The notes under the pieces: generated by a model
The model's input: the letters and a program-made list of their open reading frames with translations, nothing else
What the model was told of the DNA's origin: nothing
Databases searched by the model: none
Source: DATEDA01 sp963744255
GTDB taxonomy: Bacteria; Pseudomonadota; Gammaproteobacteria; Burkholderiales; SG8-39
DNA: 64,000 bases
Direction: 5' to 3'
Assembly (NCBI GenBank): GCA_963744255.1
Contig: CAVUSZ010000019.1
Span: 14,126-78,125, forward strand
In this document: positions 8,446-16,459 of the stretch, piece after piece
Numbering within the stretch: the stretch's first letter is position 1
How the letters are laid out: each line of letters begins with the position of its first letter
Position numbers and translations under genes: made by a program

Positions 8446-9164
8446 GCGCGCCAGCGCCGCTGCTCGCCGTCGACGGCCTGGATCTCTACTACGGCGATGC
8501 GCAGGCGCTCGCCGGCGTCGCGCTCGAGGTGCCCGCGGGCGAGATCGTGGCGATCGTCGGGGCGAACGGTGCGGGGAAAACGTCTCTCATCCGGGCGATC
8601 GCCGGTATCGAGACGCCGCGGGCCGGCCGCATCCGGTTTCGGGGCCGCGACGTGACCGGGCTCGGCTCGCATGCGACCTGCGAGCTCGGCATCGGGCAGG
8701 TTGCCGAGGGACGCCAGGTGTTTCCTTCGCTCACGGTGCTCGAGAACCTGGCGATGGGCGCGATGCTGCCGCGGGCGCGGGGACGAACGAATCAGACGCT
8801 GGGCGAGGTGTACGCTCTCTTTCCGCGGCTGGCCGAGCGCAGGCAGCAGGTCGCGGGGACGCTTTCAGGCGGCGAGCAGCAGATGCTTGCGATCGGGCGG
8901 TGCCTGATGGGACGGCCGGAACTGGTCATGTTCGATGAGCCCTCGCTCGGACTCGCGCCGACCATCGTGCAGGAGGTGTTTCACGCCGTTCGCATGCTGC
9001 ACGAGCGGGGCCTGACGATCGTCCTCGTCGAGCAGAACGTCGCAGTCTCGCTCAAGCTCGCGCAGCGTGCATACGTGCTCGAGAACGGGCACGTTGTGAT
9101 GCAGGGGACCGGCGCCGAGCTGCTCGCCGATGACCGGGTGCGGCAGGCTTATCTCGGGCTTTGA
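8442..9164 (+). CDS. livF: branched-chain amino acid ABC transporter, ATPase LivF type
   Basis: 240 residues, second ATPase of the importer. Walker A GANGAGKTS (40-48), signature TLSGGEQQMLAIGRCLMGRP, Walker B LVMFDEPSLGLAP and H-loop IVLVEQNVAVSL are all intact, as is the C-terminal RVRQAYLGL typical of LivF. The ATG overlaps the livG stop by four bases. It ends the liv operon; an intrinsic terminator lies about 120 bases downstream (9285-9308). Confidence 0.9.
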   Translation: MSAPAPLLAVDGLDLYYGDAQALAGVALEVPAGEIVAIVGANGAGKTSLIRAIAGIETPRAGRIRFRGRDVTGLGSHATCELGIGQVAEGRQVFPSLTVLENLAMGAMLPRARGRTNQTLGEVYALFPRLAERRQQVAGTLSGGEQQMLAIGRCLMGRPELVMFDEPSLGLAPTIVQEVFHAVRMLHERGLTIVLVEQNVAVSLKLAQRAYVLENGHVVMQGTGAELLADDRVRQAYLGL

Positions 9165-9238
9165 GCCGTGGCATGACGGAGTGCGCGTCTGGGTCGCGTG
9201 CATGCAAGGCTGGCACGGCTCCTGCTCTGAGTAGGATA

Positions 9239-9308
9239 ACTTTCGCCTTTTTCCTCCTCCTTTGGGGTGAAAGTCGTTTACCTAGGGGACTTCGGTCCCC
9301 TTTTTTTT
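9239..9308 (+). terminator. intrinsic terminator with UUCG loop, preceded by a second possible hairpin
   Basis: GGGGAC-TTCG-GTCCCC (9285-9300) followed by eight T is a textbook intrinsic terminator with a stable UUCG tetraloop. Upstream, ACTTTCGCC (9239-9247) can pair with GGTGAAAGT (9266-9274), allowing one G-U pair. The 14-mer TTGGGGTGAAAGTC (9262-9275) recurs exactly at 23430-23443, also just before a strong hairpin plus T-tract. It may simply end the liv operon. The shared 14-mer suggests a small RNA or leader element instead. Confidence 0.75.
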
Positions 9309-9339
9309 GCTATACCGAAAGCTATACCGCGGGCTGGCT

Positions 9340-9687
9340 CAGCCGGTGAACAATTTCACGGCGACCAGGGCGGCGCGGTGGTCGGGCGTCCAGCATACGT
9401 GCGGAGCCTATGCCAGATTGCCGACAGCGGGGCAAACATTGACGCTGGACGGCGTCGGTTCACCCAGCGGGCTCCTCGCGCCGCCGTACTTCGATCACGC
9501 TTCAATGGTCCGCCGGGAACCTACAGCGCGCTTGGCGCGAGCAGCACGCTGATATCCGTTGATCCCTCGCGCCAGGGCGTCGCGGTCTTCCTGACCCAGT
9601 TCATGCCCGGGGCAGGCCCGAGCGGTCGACGCGATCGCCTATCGCAACGAGTTCAACGCGGCGGTCGATACCGACCTCACACGCTAG
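9340..9687 (+). pseudogene. C-terminal remnant of a beta-lactamase-fold serine hydrolase
   Basis: The stretch encodes GPPGTYSALGASSTLISVDP, then RQGVAVFLTQFMPGAGPSG, which is the C-terminal core of class C beta-lactamase/esterase-like proteins. The frame breaks near 9620-9625. The expected ending DAIAYRNEFNAAVDTDLTR follows in another frame and ends at TAG 9685-9687. A further upstream piece in a third frame (TLDGVGSPSGLL) resembles the preceding part of the domain. The N-terminal two thirds, with the SxxK catalytic serine, are absent. This is a decayed tail, with no upstream start or ribosome site. Confidence 0.55.
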
Positions 9688-10264
9688 TGATCCTCACGCG
9701 CCGCAGTGCGCGGCTTCGGCGCGCTTTCCTTCATCCAGCGCTGCGAAAAGCCGATCGCGGCGGATCAATCCGGCGCCCGAGGGACGCGTGAGCTTCGCGG
9801 GAAGAGGTGCCTTCGTCGTCTTTACGATACGAAGAGCGCGAGTCCCGCGCTCCACGGGATCGGAGAATGTCTGTGCGCTCCTTTCTCTGGACATTTCGCG
9901 AGCGAAGGCGGGTCGGCGCCAAGCGCGATGCTATACCGATCAGCGCCGAGCTCCAGCTTGCGGCGTGAGCGGCGAGATTTCGATACCGCAATGATGCAGG
10001 CCTAGTTCAAACAGCGCTCGTCCGTACGGCATAGGTGCGCACTTCGGAGGCTTAGCGCGCATTTGGCATACCTAGGGCATGACCGCTCGCTGCGGGGGAA
10101 ACGCGTGGCGAGCGGCCGACCCTGCTCTTCGGCTTAGAACCTCCGGTCGATTGTCCGCACTCGCGCCCGTCGCCACACTTTGCTTCGTCACGTGTCAAGC
10201 GATACCCATACGTGGCGATACACGACTCAAGCAGTCTCTTTCAACTTTTCTAGGAGAACGCATC
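9688..10264 (+). other. non-coding, atypical composition
   Basis: I see no convincing gene in this stretch. Overlapping open frames have no family resemblance and poor codon bias. Base composition is visibly less GC-rich than the flanking chromosome. The short word GCTATACCGA at about 9938 also occurs around 9309, next to the terminator. The segment just before 10265 (AACTTTTCTAGGAGAACG) supplies the ribosome site TAGGAGA for the peptide gene. A promoter for the peptide-export locus should lie here, but no clear -35/-10 pair stands out. Confidence 0.4.
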
Positions 10265-10510
10265 ATGAAAGACCTGGACGAAGCGAAGCGCATCAAGTCT
10301 TGCGAGGTCGCCGATCTCGCGAGCGAAGGTGTGCAACGCGCCTTGGCGGCGCGCAAGGCCGCGCTCGAGCTGACACCGGCGCAAACCGAAGAAGTGAGCG
10401 GCGGCATCGGGTTTGTAAACCCGATCATTTACGGCGGACCCTTCTTCACCAGTGCCGTCAATCCGGCCAGTATGCCGGGTCTCGGGGCCGGCAAGACCGT
10501 CGGTTTCTAA
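10265..10510 (+). CDS. double-glycine leader peptide (candidate exported bacteriocin-like or RiPP precursor)
   Basis: 81 residues with a strong ribosome site (TAGGAGA, 8 bases before the ATG). The first 47 residues are a charged, helical leader ending LTPAQTEEVSGG. This fits the double-glycine consensus recognised by C39 peptidases: L at -12, T at -11, V at -4 and G at -2/-1. Cleavage would release a 34-residue core that begins IGFVNPIIYGGPFF and ends MPGLGAGKTVGF. The core has no cysteine, one Lys and no other charged residue, and is rich in Gly, Pro, Val and Phe. So it is not a disulfide or lanthionine peptide of the usual kind. The C39 exporter and HlyD-type adaptor lie directly downstream. 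Its activity is unknown; antimicrobial or signalling roles are inferences. Confidence 0.75.
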   Translation: MKDLDEAKRIKSCEVADLASEGVQRALAARKAALELTPAQTEEVSGGIGFVNPIIYGGPFFTSAVNPASMPGLGAGKTVGF

Positions 10511-10521
10511 GGACGACACCA

Positions 10522-10956
10522 ATGCCCGCCAAAACCGAGACGCTTTGCCCCAGTGCCCAGCCTGATTGGGAAGGGGCGCGGCTGTTCGCGGTGGTGGGCG
10601 GCACGCCGGAAAAGCCGGAAACGGCCTATCTCGATCGGACTCAGCCGGTGACGCAGGAAGTGCTCGAGCTGGCTGGGCCGGTCGCGCCGGCGGAAGTTTT
10701 CCGCTTCGCAGCTCCGTGCGTGCAGCGCGGTTGCGGTCATTACGACGGCACCGAACACAAGTGCCGTCTAGCCGAAAAGACCGTGCGATGGATGCCGGTC
10801 GCGGTCGAGAAGCTTCCGCCGTGCGCAATTCGGCCCTCATGCCGCTGGTGGCAGCAAGAAGGTCGCGCGGCATGCCGGCGTTGCCCACTCGTCGTGACCA
10901 ATAACTACGCACCGACCGACGCGATGCGCGATGCAGCCGATTTCAATCTGAAGTAA
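10522..10956 (+). CDS. 8-cysteine protein linked to the leader peptide (candidate Fe-S or zinc protein)
   Basis: 144 residues, starting 11 bases after the peptide gene. It has eight cysteines: one near the N-terminus (ETLCPSAQPDWEG), then APCVQRGC, HKCRLAE, LPPCAIRPSC and RAACRRCP. The spacing and nearby aromatic and basic residues (SCRWWQQEGRAACRRC) suggest two metal or iron-sulfur sites. No signal peptide or membrane segment is present. Similar cysteine-rich proteins occur, in my recollection, as uncharacterised neighbours of leader peptides. Its position between precursor and exporter suggests a part in peptide maturation, regulation or self-protection; this is inference. Confidence 0.7.
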   Translation: MPAKTETLCPSAQPDWEGARLFAVVGGTPEKPETAYLDRTQPVTQEVLELAGPVAPAEVFRFAAPCVQRGCGHYDGTEHKCRLAEKTVRWMPVAVEKLPPCAIRPSCRWWQQEGRAACRRCPLVVTNNYAPTDAMRDAADFNLK

Positions 10957-11020
10957 CGCGAGGCTTGTCAGGGCGTTCGGACAGTTCGCAGCCGCTCGAC
11001 AAGCGTCTCGCTCGATTCAG

Positions 11021-12268
11021 ATGACTACCCAACTCTTCAGACAGGAAGCTTTAACCGCCAGGGCAGACTGCCTTCACGGCAGCACGCTCGCGACCTATTC
11101 GCCATCGCTTGCCTTGCTGACGATCGCAGCGGCCCTGATAGCCGTGGCAATCGTCAGCTTTGCCGTTTGGGGTGAGTACACCCGCAAAGAACATGTCACC
11201 GGATATCTCGCGCCAACAAAGGGTTTGATCAAGATTGTTACGCCGCAGGCGGGGACCGTGATCGAGAAGCACGTTGCCGAAGGGCAAGCAGTTGTGCAAG
11301 GCGACACCTTGCTGGTTATCACCAGCGAACGCGCGACTTCGACCACACATGAGGCGCAAGCAGCAGTGCTGCTCGAGCTTCGCCGCAGGCGCGACAGCTT
11401 GCGCAGCGAAGAGGCTAACCAGGCCGAGATCGACGCTCTAGCCGCGCAGGGGCTCGCCGAGCGCAGACGCCATCTCGAGATGGAGCTCGCGCAGGCGCGA
11501 GAGCAAATGGAACTGCAGCGCCAGCGCGTTGCGAGCGCCGAGCGCACAGTCAAACGATACGAAGAGTTGATCGCGGCCCGTTTCGTCGCCCCGGCGACAC
11601 TTCAGCAGAAACAAGAGGAGTTGCTGGAAGCGCGCGGCCAGCTCTCGAGTCTGCAACGCGGCATCACCACCCTCGCTCGCGATATCAACGCCGCGCGCAT
11701 GGAGATCGCATCGAGCGGCCTCAAGCGCGCCAACAATTCGGCTGCGTTGCAGCGGCAGATTTCGGAGCTCGAGCAGAATCTCACGGAGGCCGATACGCGC
11801 AGGCACGTGGTGCTCACCGCGCCGGCGAACGGCACGGTGACGACAATCCTCGCCGAGATCGGGCAAGCTGCGAGCCCCGGCACGCCGCTTCTTTCCATCC
11901 TGCCCGACGGTGCGGAACTGGAGGCGCACTTGCTTGTGCCGACCCGCGCCGCGGGCTTCATCAAATCGGCGCAGCCGGTTGCGCTGCGCTATCAGGCATT
12001 TCCCTACCAGCGGTTCGGCCATTACTTGGGCGAGGTGAGCGAAGTCGGCCGCACCGTGATCCAGCCGAACGAATCGAACCTTCCTCTGCCGGTGCAGGAA
12101 CCCGTGTATCGCGTCACCGTGCGTTTGCCCGCGCAGCTTGTTCTCGCATATGGACAAAGCATTCCGCTGCAGGCAGGTATGGCGCTCGACGCCGACGTGT
12201 GGGTCGACCGGCGACGCGTGATCCAGTGGGTGTTGGATCCTATCCTTTCAGTCACGGGGCGCGTCTAA
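11021..12268 (+). CDS. HlyD/CvaA-type membrane-fusion (periplasmic adaptor) protein
   Basis: 415 residues. It has a short cytoplasmic tail starting MTTQLFRQEALTARADCLHG, one membrane helix (about 30-50), then the barrel-sandwich half motif GLIKIVTPQAGTVIEKHVAEGQAV. A long coiled coil follows (about 110-260, with EQMELQRQRVASAERTVKR), and the second half motif is VVLTAPANGTVTTILAEIGQ. The tail architecture matches adaptors of colicin V-type peptide exporters, which link a C39 ABC transporter to an outer-membrane TolC channel. The ABC exporter starts 9 bases downstream. No tolC-like gene is in the window, so a shared channel encoded elsewhere is expected. Confidence 0.88.
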   Translation: MTTQLFRQEALTARADCLHGSTLATYSPSLALLTIAAALIAVAIVSFAVWGEYTRKEHVTGYLAPTKGLIKIVTPQAGTVIEKHVAEGQAVVQGDTLLVITSERATSTTHEAQAAVLLELRRRRDSLRSEEANQAEIDALAAQGLAERRRHLEMELAQAREQMELQRQRVASAERTVKRYEELIAARFVAPATLQQKQEELLEARGQLSSLQRGITTLARDINAARMEIASSGLKRANNSAALQRQISELEQNLTEADTRRHVVLTAPANGTVTTILAEIGQAASPGTPLLSILPDGAELEAHLLVPTRAAGFIKSAQPVALRYQAFPYQRFGHYLGEVSEVGRTVIQPNESNLPLPVQEPVYRVTVRLPAQLVLAYGQSIPLQAGMALDADVWVDRRRVIQWVLDPILSVTGRV

Positions 12269-12277
12269 GGGACAGCG

Positions 12278-14420
12278 ATGCTCGATCTCTCGATCGCGCG
12301 ACGCACGCCCATAGTTCTACAAACCGAGGCCGCCGAATGCGGCCTCGCCTGTCTCGCGATGATCGCGAGCCACCATGGGCACCGCATCGATGTCGCCAGC
12401 TTGCGCGCCCGCCACGCGATCTCGCTCAAGGGTGTCAGCCTGGCGGACCTCATGCGAGTCGCGGCAAGTCTGCAACTTGCGCCGCGTGCGCTGCGGCTCG
12501 AGCTGGAACACTTGCGCGAGCTCAGGCTGCCCTGCCTCGCGCACTGGGACTTCAACCACTTCGTCGTGCTTACCCGGGTACGCGGTGACCGAGTGACTTT
12601 GCACGATCCGGCGATCGGCCGGCGCGACATGGGCATCGCGGAGTTTTCCAAGCATTTCACCGGCGTCGCGTTGGAGCTTTCGCCGACGCACGAGTTCGCG
12701 CGGCGGCCGCAAGCGCCGCGTGTGCGCCTCGCCTCGCTCATCGGCCGCTTACCGGGACTGCCTGGGACTGTCACTCAGGTGATCGTCCTCGCGCTCGTGC
12801 TGCAACTCGTCGCGATCCTTGGTCCGTTCTACATGCAATGGGTGCTCGACCATGCGATCGTCGCCCAGGACCGCGATCTCCTCGTTGTGCTCGCCGTCGG
12901 ATTTCTCGCGCTCGCGCTGATCCAGACTGGCGTCAATGCGCTGCGCGCCTGGGTGCTGATGGTTCTCGGCACTACGCTCAACCTGCAGCTCGCGTCGAAT
13001 CTATTCCGCCATCTGATTCGATTGCCGATGGCGTGGTTCGATCGCCGCCATATGGGCGACGTCGTGTCGCGCTTCGAATCGCTCAACACCATTCAACGCA
13101 CGCTGACCGTGGATTTACTCGAGGCAATGATCGACGGTGTGATGGCACTCGTCACGCTGGCGATGATGCTGCTCTATAGCGTCAAGCTGGCGTTGGTTGC
13201 CATCGTCGCCGCGACGTTGTACGCGGCACTGCGGTTGGCACTCTACCGGCCGCTGCGGCTCGCGACCGAGGAGCGAATCGTGCGTGGGGCGAAGCAGCAA
13301 AGCCACTTTCTCGAGACGGTACGCGGCATGCAGAGCATCAAGCTTGCCGTGCACGAGAACCAGCGCACCAGTGGCTGGCAGAACCTGATCGTGGATCAAT
13401 TCAATGCCGGCATCCGGACGCAACGGCTGGGAATCCTCTATCAATCGCTCAACGGGCTGCTGTTCGGAATCGAGAATGTCGTCACGATTTCCCTCGGCGC
13501 AGCGCTGGTCCTCGATGCACCGAAGGGTGCCGGCTTCTCGGTGGGGATGCTGTTGGCTTTCGTGGCCTACAAGACCCAGTTCGTCCAACGCGTGGCGGGT
13601 CTCATCGAAAAGGGGTTGGAGCTCCGTATGCTGACCCTGCATTCCGATCGCGTAGCGGACATCGCGCTCGAACCGGCCGAACCCCATGCTGACCTCGCGC
13701 CCGTCGGTGCCGTCCCCGTAGCCGGATCGATCGAATTGCGAGGTGTGTCGTTCCGCTACGCCGATTCGGACCCGTTCGTGCTCGAGAAACTCGACCTACA
13801 CATCGAGGTGGGCGAATCGGTAGCGATCGTCGGGCCCTCCGGGTGTGGGAAGACGACGCTGGTGAAGCTCATACTTGGCCTGCTGCAGCCGCTCGAGGGA
13901 ACGATCGCTGTTGGCGGCGTCCCCCTTGCGCGTCTTGGCCTTGCGCGCTATCGCGGCGATGATCGCGAGCGTGATGCAGGACGACCAGCTCTTTGCCGGC
14001 TCGATCGGTGAAAACATCTCGTTCTTCGACCCGCAACCGGATCATGCGCGCATCGAAGCTTGTGCGCGGCGTGCCGCCGTGCACGAAGACATCGCCACGA
14101 TGCCGATGCAATACAACACGCTGGTCGGAGACATGGGAACGGTCCTCTCGGGTGGACAAAAGCAGCGGGTCTTGCTTGCGCGGGCGCTGTACCGCGAGCC
14201 GCGGATTCTCGTTCTCGACGAAGCGACGAGCCATCTGGACGTCGCGCGCGAGCGCAGCGTCAATGAAGCGGTGCGCGCTCTCAAGCTCACCCGCATCATC
14301 GTCGCTCATCGACCAGAAACCATCGCTACCGCCGACCGCGTCGTGGCACTCGGAGGTGGACGCATCGTCCACGACATGGAAGTGGTGGAAGGAAAGGCCG
14401 CTCGCGCGGAAGCGGCCTGA
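12278..14420 (+). pseudogene. C39-peptidase ABC exporter (bacteriocin/double-glycine peptide type), one frameshift
   Basis: About 713 residues when the frame is restored. The N-terminal C39 peptidase has Cys21 (EAAECGLACLAMI), His94 (HWDFNHFVVL) and Asp110 (TLHDPA). A six-helix transmembrane domain follows (about 165-430), then the ATPase with Walker A GPSGCGKTT (about 519), signature LSGGQKQRVLLARALY, Walker B ILVLDEATSHLD and H-loop IIVAHRPE. One extra base near 13950-13955 breaks the frame between GLARYR and AMIASVMQDDQLFAGSIGEN. Everything else is intact, so a sequencing error or very recent mutation is as likely as decay. It would cleave the leader after Gly-Gly and export the core. Confidence 0.85.
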
Positions 14421-14423
14421 ACG

Positions 14424-14642
14424 AGAACACTGCTGCTGATTCACGCCGTGCGCGGTGCGCAGGACGCGCTACTCGACTCGGAGGAGCTCGACGACGAGGC
14501 GCTCGACCGGATGCGCGCGCGGTACGCCGCCCTCGCCGAGCGCGCATGCGCTGCAGGCGGCGAGGTGCCGGCGCCGGTACCATCGACTGCAGGGCAATCG
14601 CGTCGCCAGCGACGCAGCCCGCGCGAGCGACGGCGGGGCTAG
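14424..14642 (+). pseudogene. C-terminal remnant of a low-affinity iron permease
   Basis: The sequence begins just after the exporter stop without a start codon and reads LLLIHAVRGAQDALLDSEEL, then DDEALDRMRARYAALAERA. This is the cytoplasmic tail of the low-affinity iron permease family found in bacteria. The membrane part, normally upstream, is absent. The last 30 residues are low-complexity. The junction with the exporter stop at 14420 suggests that the peptide-export locus was inserted beside, or replaced, most of this gene. A GTG at 14448 could start a short product but has no ribosome site. Confidence 0.55.
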
Positions 14643-15031
14643 GCAGTTTTAACGAAGCGAGGGGCCACATTCCCTCGCGCTTCCCAAAGCCCAGGAACGA
14701 CGCGTTCGCCGGCGGTTTCTTCCAAGCCTCAGGGCCAGCACGGCGCCGTCCCGGGTCATCGCCGGAGCGGCCGCATCCGGCGCGCCCGGATCTCCAGCTT
14801 TCATCGTGGCTTTTTTGCGTCGTCGCCACGGACAACGGTAACTCTTACTGCAGGCCTCCAGCGACGACTTTCCCTCAAGGTATTGATTCCACACGCAGCC
14901 TCGCCCGGGTACGGCTGTTGCAGTGAGGGCGACAGCAGGACCTTAGCTTAGCAGCACCGTAGCAACTAGCGCTCGCAGCCGGGAATACCCCGACGGCGAG
15001 CCCGAGCGAAGTGTTTAGCTAGGAGTCGATC
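14643..15031. other. intergenic, no gene recognised
   Basis: No open frame here resembles a known family. An imperfect hairpin, GAAGCGAGGGG with CCCTCGCGCTTC (about 14655-14690), could act as a weak terminator for the upstream genes, although no T-run follows. The last bases (TAGCTAGGAGTCGATC) give the ribosome site for the DUF1328 gene at 15032. Confidence 0.35.
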
Positions 15032-15199
15032 ATGTTTTCATGGGCAGTGACGTTTCTGGTGATTGCGCTGATCGCGGCGGTATTCGGGTTCACCGGGATC
15101 GCGGGTACGGCGGTCAACATCGCCTGGATCCTGTTCGTCGTCGGACTGATCCTCGCGGTCGTGTTCTTCGTCTTCGGGCGGCGTAGCCCGCCCCTGTAG
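15032..15199 (+). CDS. DUF1328 (YtjA-like) small membrane protein
   Basis: 55 residues, two hydrophobic helices with a GFTGIAGTAVNIAW hinge and a short basic tail GRRSPPL. These are the hallmarks of the DUF1328/YtjA family of small inner-membrane proteins, common in proteobacteria and often induced in stress or stationary phase. Ribosome site AGGAG lies 8 bases before the ATG. It leads a cluster of small envelope-related genes. Confidence 0.85.
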   Translation: MFSWAVTFLVIALIAAVFGFTGIAGTAVNIAWILFVVGLILAVVFFVFGRRSPPL

Positions 15200-15201
15200 C
15201 C

Positions 15202-15480
15202 ATGAACCTCATCGATACGGCGGAGCTCGAGCGCCTCGTGCGGGAAACTTTTCCGCAGAGGAACCAGTTCTCCACCGAGGCGGATCTCGGCCTCGCACCG
15301 GGCTCGCGGCCCCCGGTCGCTTTCGTGCACGGCGGTTGCGACCCGTTCCTCGACCGCCACTTCGAGGCTTGGCTCTGCGGTTCGACGGGGTTCGTCGCCG
15401 TGCACCAAGTACTCAACCGACTCTGCCGCGCCGGCGTGCTCGCGCCCGGCGACTACGCGGTCATGCGCCGGCCGTCATGA
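15202..15480 (+). CDS. hypothetical protein, 92 residues
   Basis: It starts 2 bases after the DUF1328 stop and its stop overlaps the next gene by four bases (ATGA), so it sits inside a tight operon. The sequence has a central VAFVHGGCDPFLDRHFEAWL with a His-Gly-Gly-Cys-Asp cluster, and no signal or membrane segment. The C-terminal LCRAGVLAPGDYAV could be a small helix-turn-helix-like end, but I cannot assign a family. Coding is supported by operon packing and codon bias. Confidence 0.6.
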   Translation: MNLIDTAELERLVRETFPQRNQFSTEADLGLAPGSRPPVAFVHGGCDPFLDRHFEAWLCGSTGFVAVHQVLNRLCRAGVLAPGDYAVMRRPS

Positions 15481-16079
15481 AACGGTTGGACAGAACGGTC
15501 ACGGCCTGCGTCGTCGCAGCAGTTGCGATGTGCGGCCTCGGGACGGCGCGAACGCTGACCGCAGCGGGACCAGCGGTCGCTCCGGTCGAAATGGCGACCG
15601 CACCCGACCCGGCGCGCGCTGCTGTCGCGGCCTACCTCGCCGAGCGCTACGGCCGGGATGCCGGCGCGACTCGCGTGTACGTGGAGGAGGCGCACGCGGC
15701 CGCCGAGGCGTTTGACGTCGATCCACTGCTCGTGCTCGCGGTGATGGCGGTCGAGTCGCGGTTCGATCCGCGTGCGCGGAGCGGCTATGGCGCTCGCGGA
15801 CTCATGCAGGTCGTGCCCCGCTTCCACCGCGAGAAACTCGCCGACCACGGCGGGGAGGCGGCGCTCGCCGACCCCAGGGTCAATGCGCTGGTCGGCACGC
15901 AGATCCTGAAGGAGTACCTCGGGCGGGCAGGCGGCGTGCGCGGCGGTCTCCAGCGCTATGCTGGGTCGAACGACCACGAACAGCGCTATTCGCGCAAGGT
16001 GCTCGCCGAGAAGGAGCGACTCCGCCGCGTGGCCGTGCTCGCCGAGCGCGATGGCCGGCTGGAAGGAAAGTCCTCGTGA
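15477..16079 (+). CDS. lytic transglycosylase, SLT domain, secreted
   Basis: 200 residues. The N-terminus has a signal-like hydrophobic stretch (ACVVAAVAMCGLG). The SLT lysozyme-like domain (about 85-185) shows the catalytic glutamate in LAVMAVESRFDPRARS and the GLMQV motif (YGARGLMQVVPRF). It would cleave the glycan backbone of peptidoglycan in the periplasm. The tail SRKVLAEKERLRRVAVLAER is charged and helical. It is short for the family, which suggests a single-domain housekeeping or remodelling enzyme. Confidence 0.85.
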   Translation: MKRLDRTVTACVVAAVAMCGLGTARTLTAAGPAVAPVEMATAPDPARAAVAAYLAERYGRDAGATRVYVEEAHAAAEAFDVDPLLVLAVMAVESRFDPRARSGYGARGLMQVVPRFHREKLADHGGEAALADPRVNALVGTQILKEYLGRAGGVRGGLQRYAGSNDHEQRYSRKVLAEKERLRRVAVLAERDGRLEGKSS

Positions 16080-16119
16080 TCCGCTTCGGATCGGCGGTTG
16101 AGAACCGCCCGAGGGTCAG

Positions 16120-16431
16120 GTGAGGCAGTCGCCGGTGGCGCAAGCGAACGAGCGCTATAGCGATACCGCCGGTACCGGCGGCCAAAGTCGCGCCAGCGGT
16201 TTCCGCCCGGCCTTCCTCGATCGTGCGACGCGGATCGTGTACCCCTCTCGCTACGCCGATGGACGGCTCGCGCCGTTCCACGTGCTCGACGGCCTGCCGC
16301 GTCCGCTCGTCGTCACCCGGCACCGCGACGGCGTGGTCGTCGGCGTGAAGACGGCGGTGATGGCTGGGTTCGTCAGGAGCGGACGCTTCCACACGCACGC
16401 GCAGGCGGCGCGTGCGCTCGTCCGGGCATAG
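16120..16431 (+). CDS. conserved hypothetical protein, 103 residues
   Basis: It begins at a GTG with GAGGG upstream. The core reads ATRIVYPSRYADGRLAPFHV, then LDGLPRPLVVTRHRDG, and the C-terminus GRFHTHAQAARALVRA looks like a helix. I believe similar proteins occur as orphans in Burkholderiales, but no function is known to me. It has no signal peptide. The exact start is uncertain, and the first 30 residues have low conservation potential. Confidence 0.55.
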   Translation: MRQSPVAQANERYSDTAGTGGQSRASGFRPAFLDRATRIVYPSRYADGRLAPFHVLDGLPRPLVVTRHRDGVVVGVKTAVMAGFVRSGRFHTHAQAARALVRA

Positions 16432-16459
16432 CTCGGACGCCGACCTCTTTTCCAGACGT

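Noticed and set aside
9267..9310. Short MKV-type leader peptide overlapping the terminator (and a similar one at 23436)
   Set aside because: The two peptides agree only in the first three residues; the rest follows from the hairpin and T-run, so a shared leader peptide is not supported.
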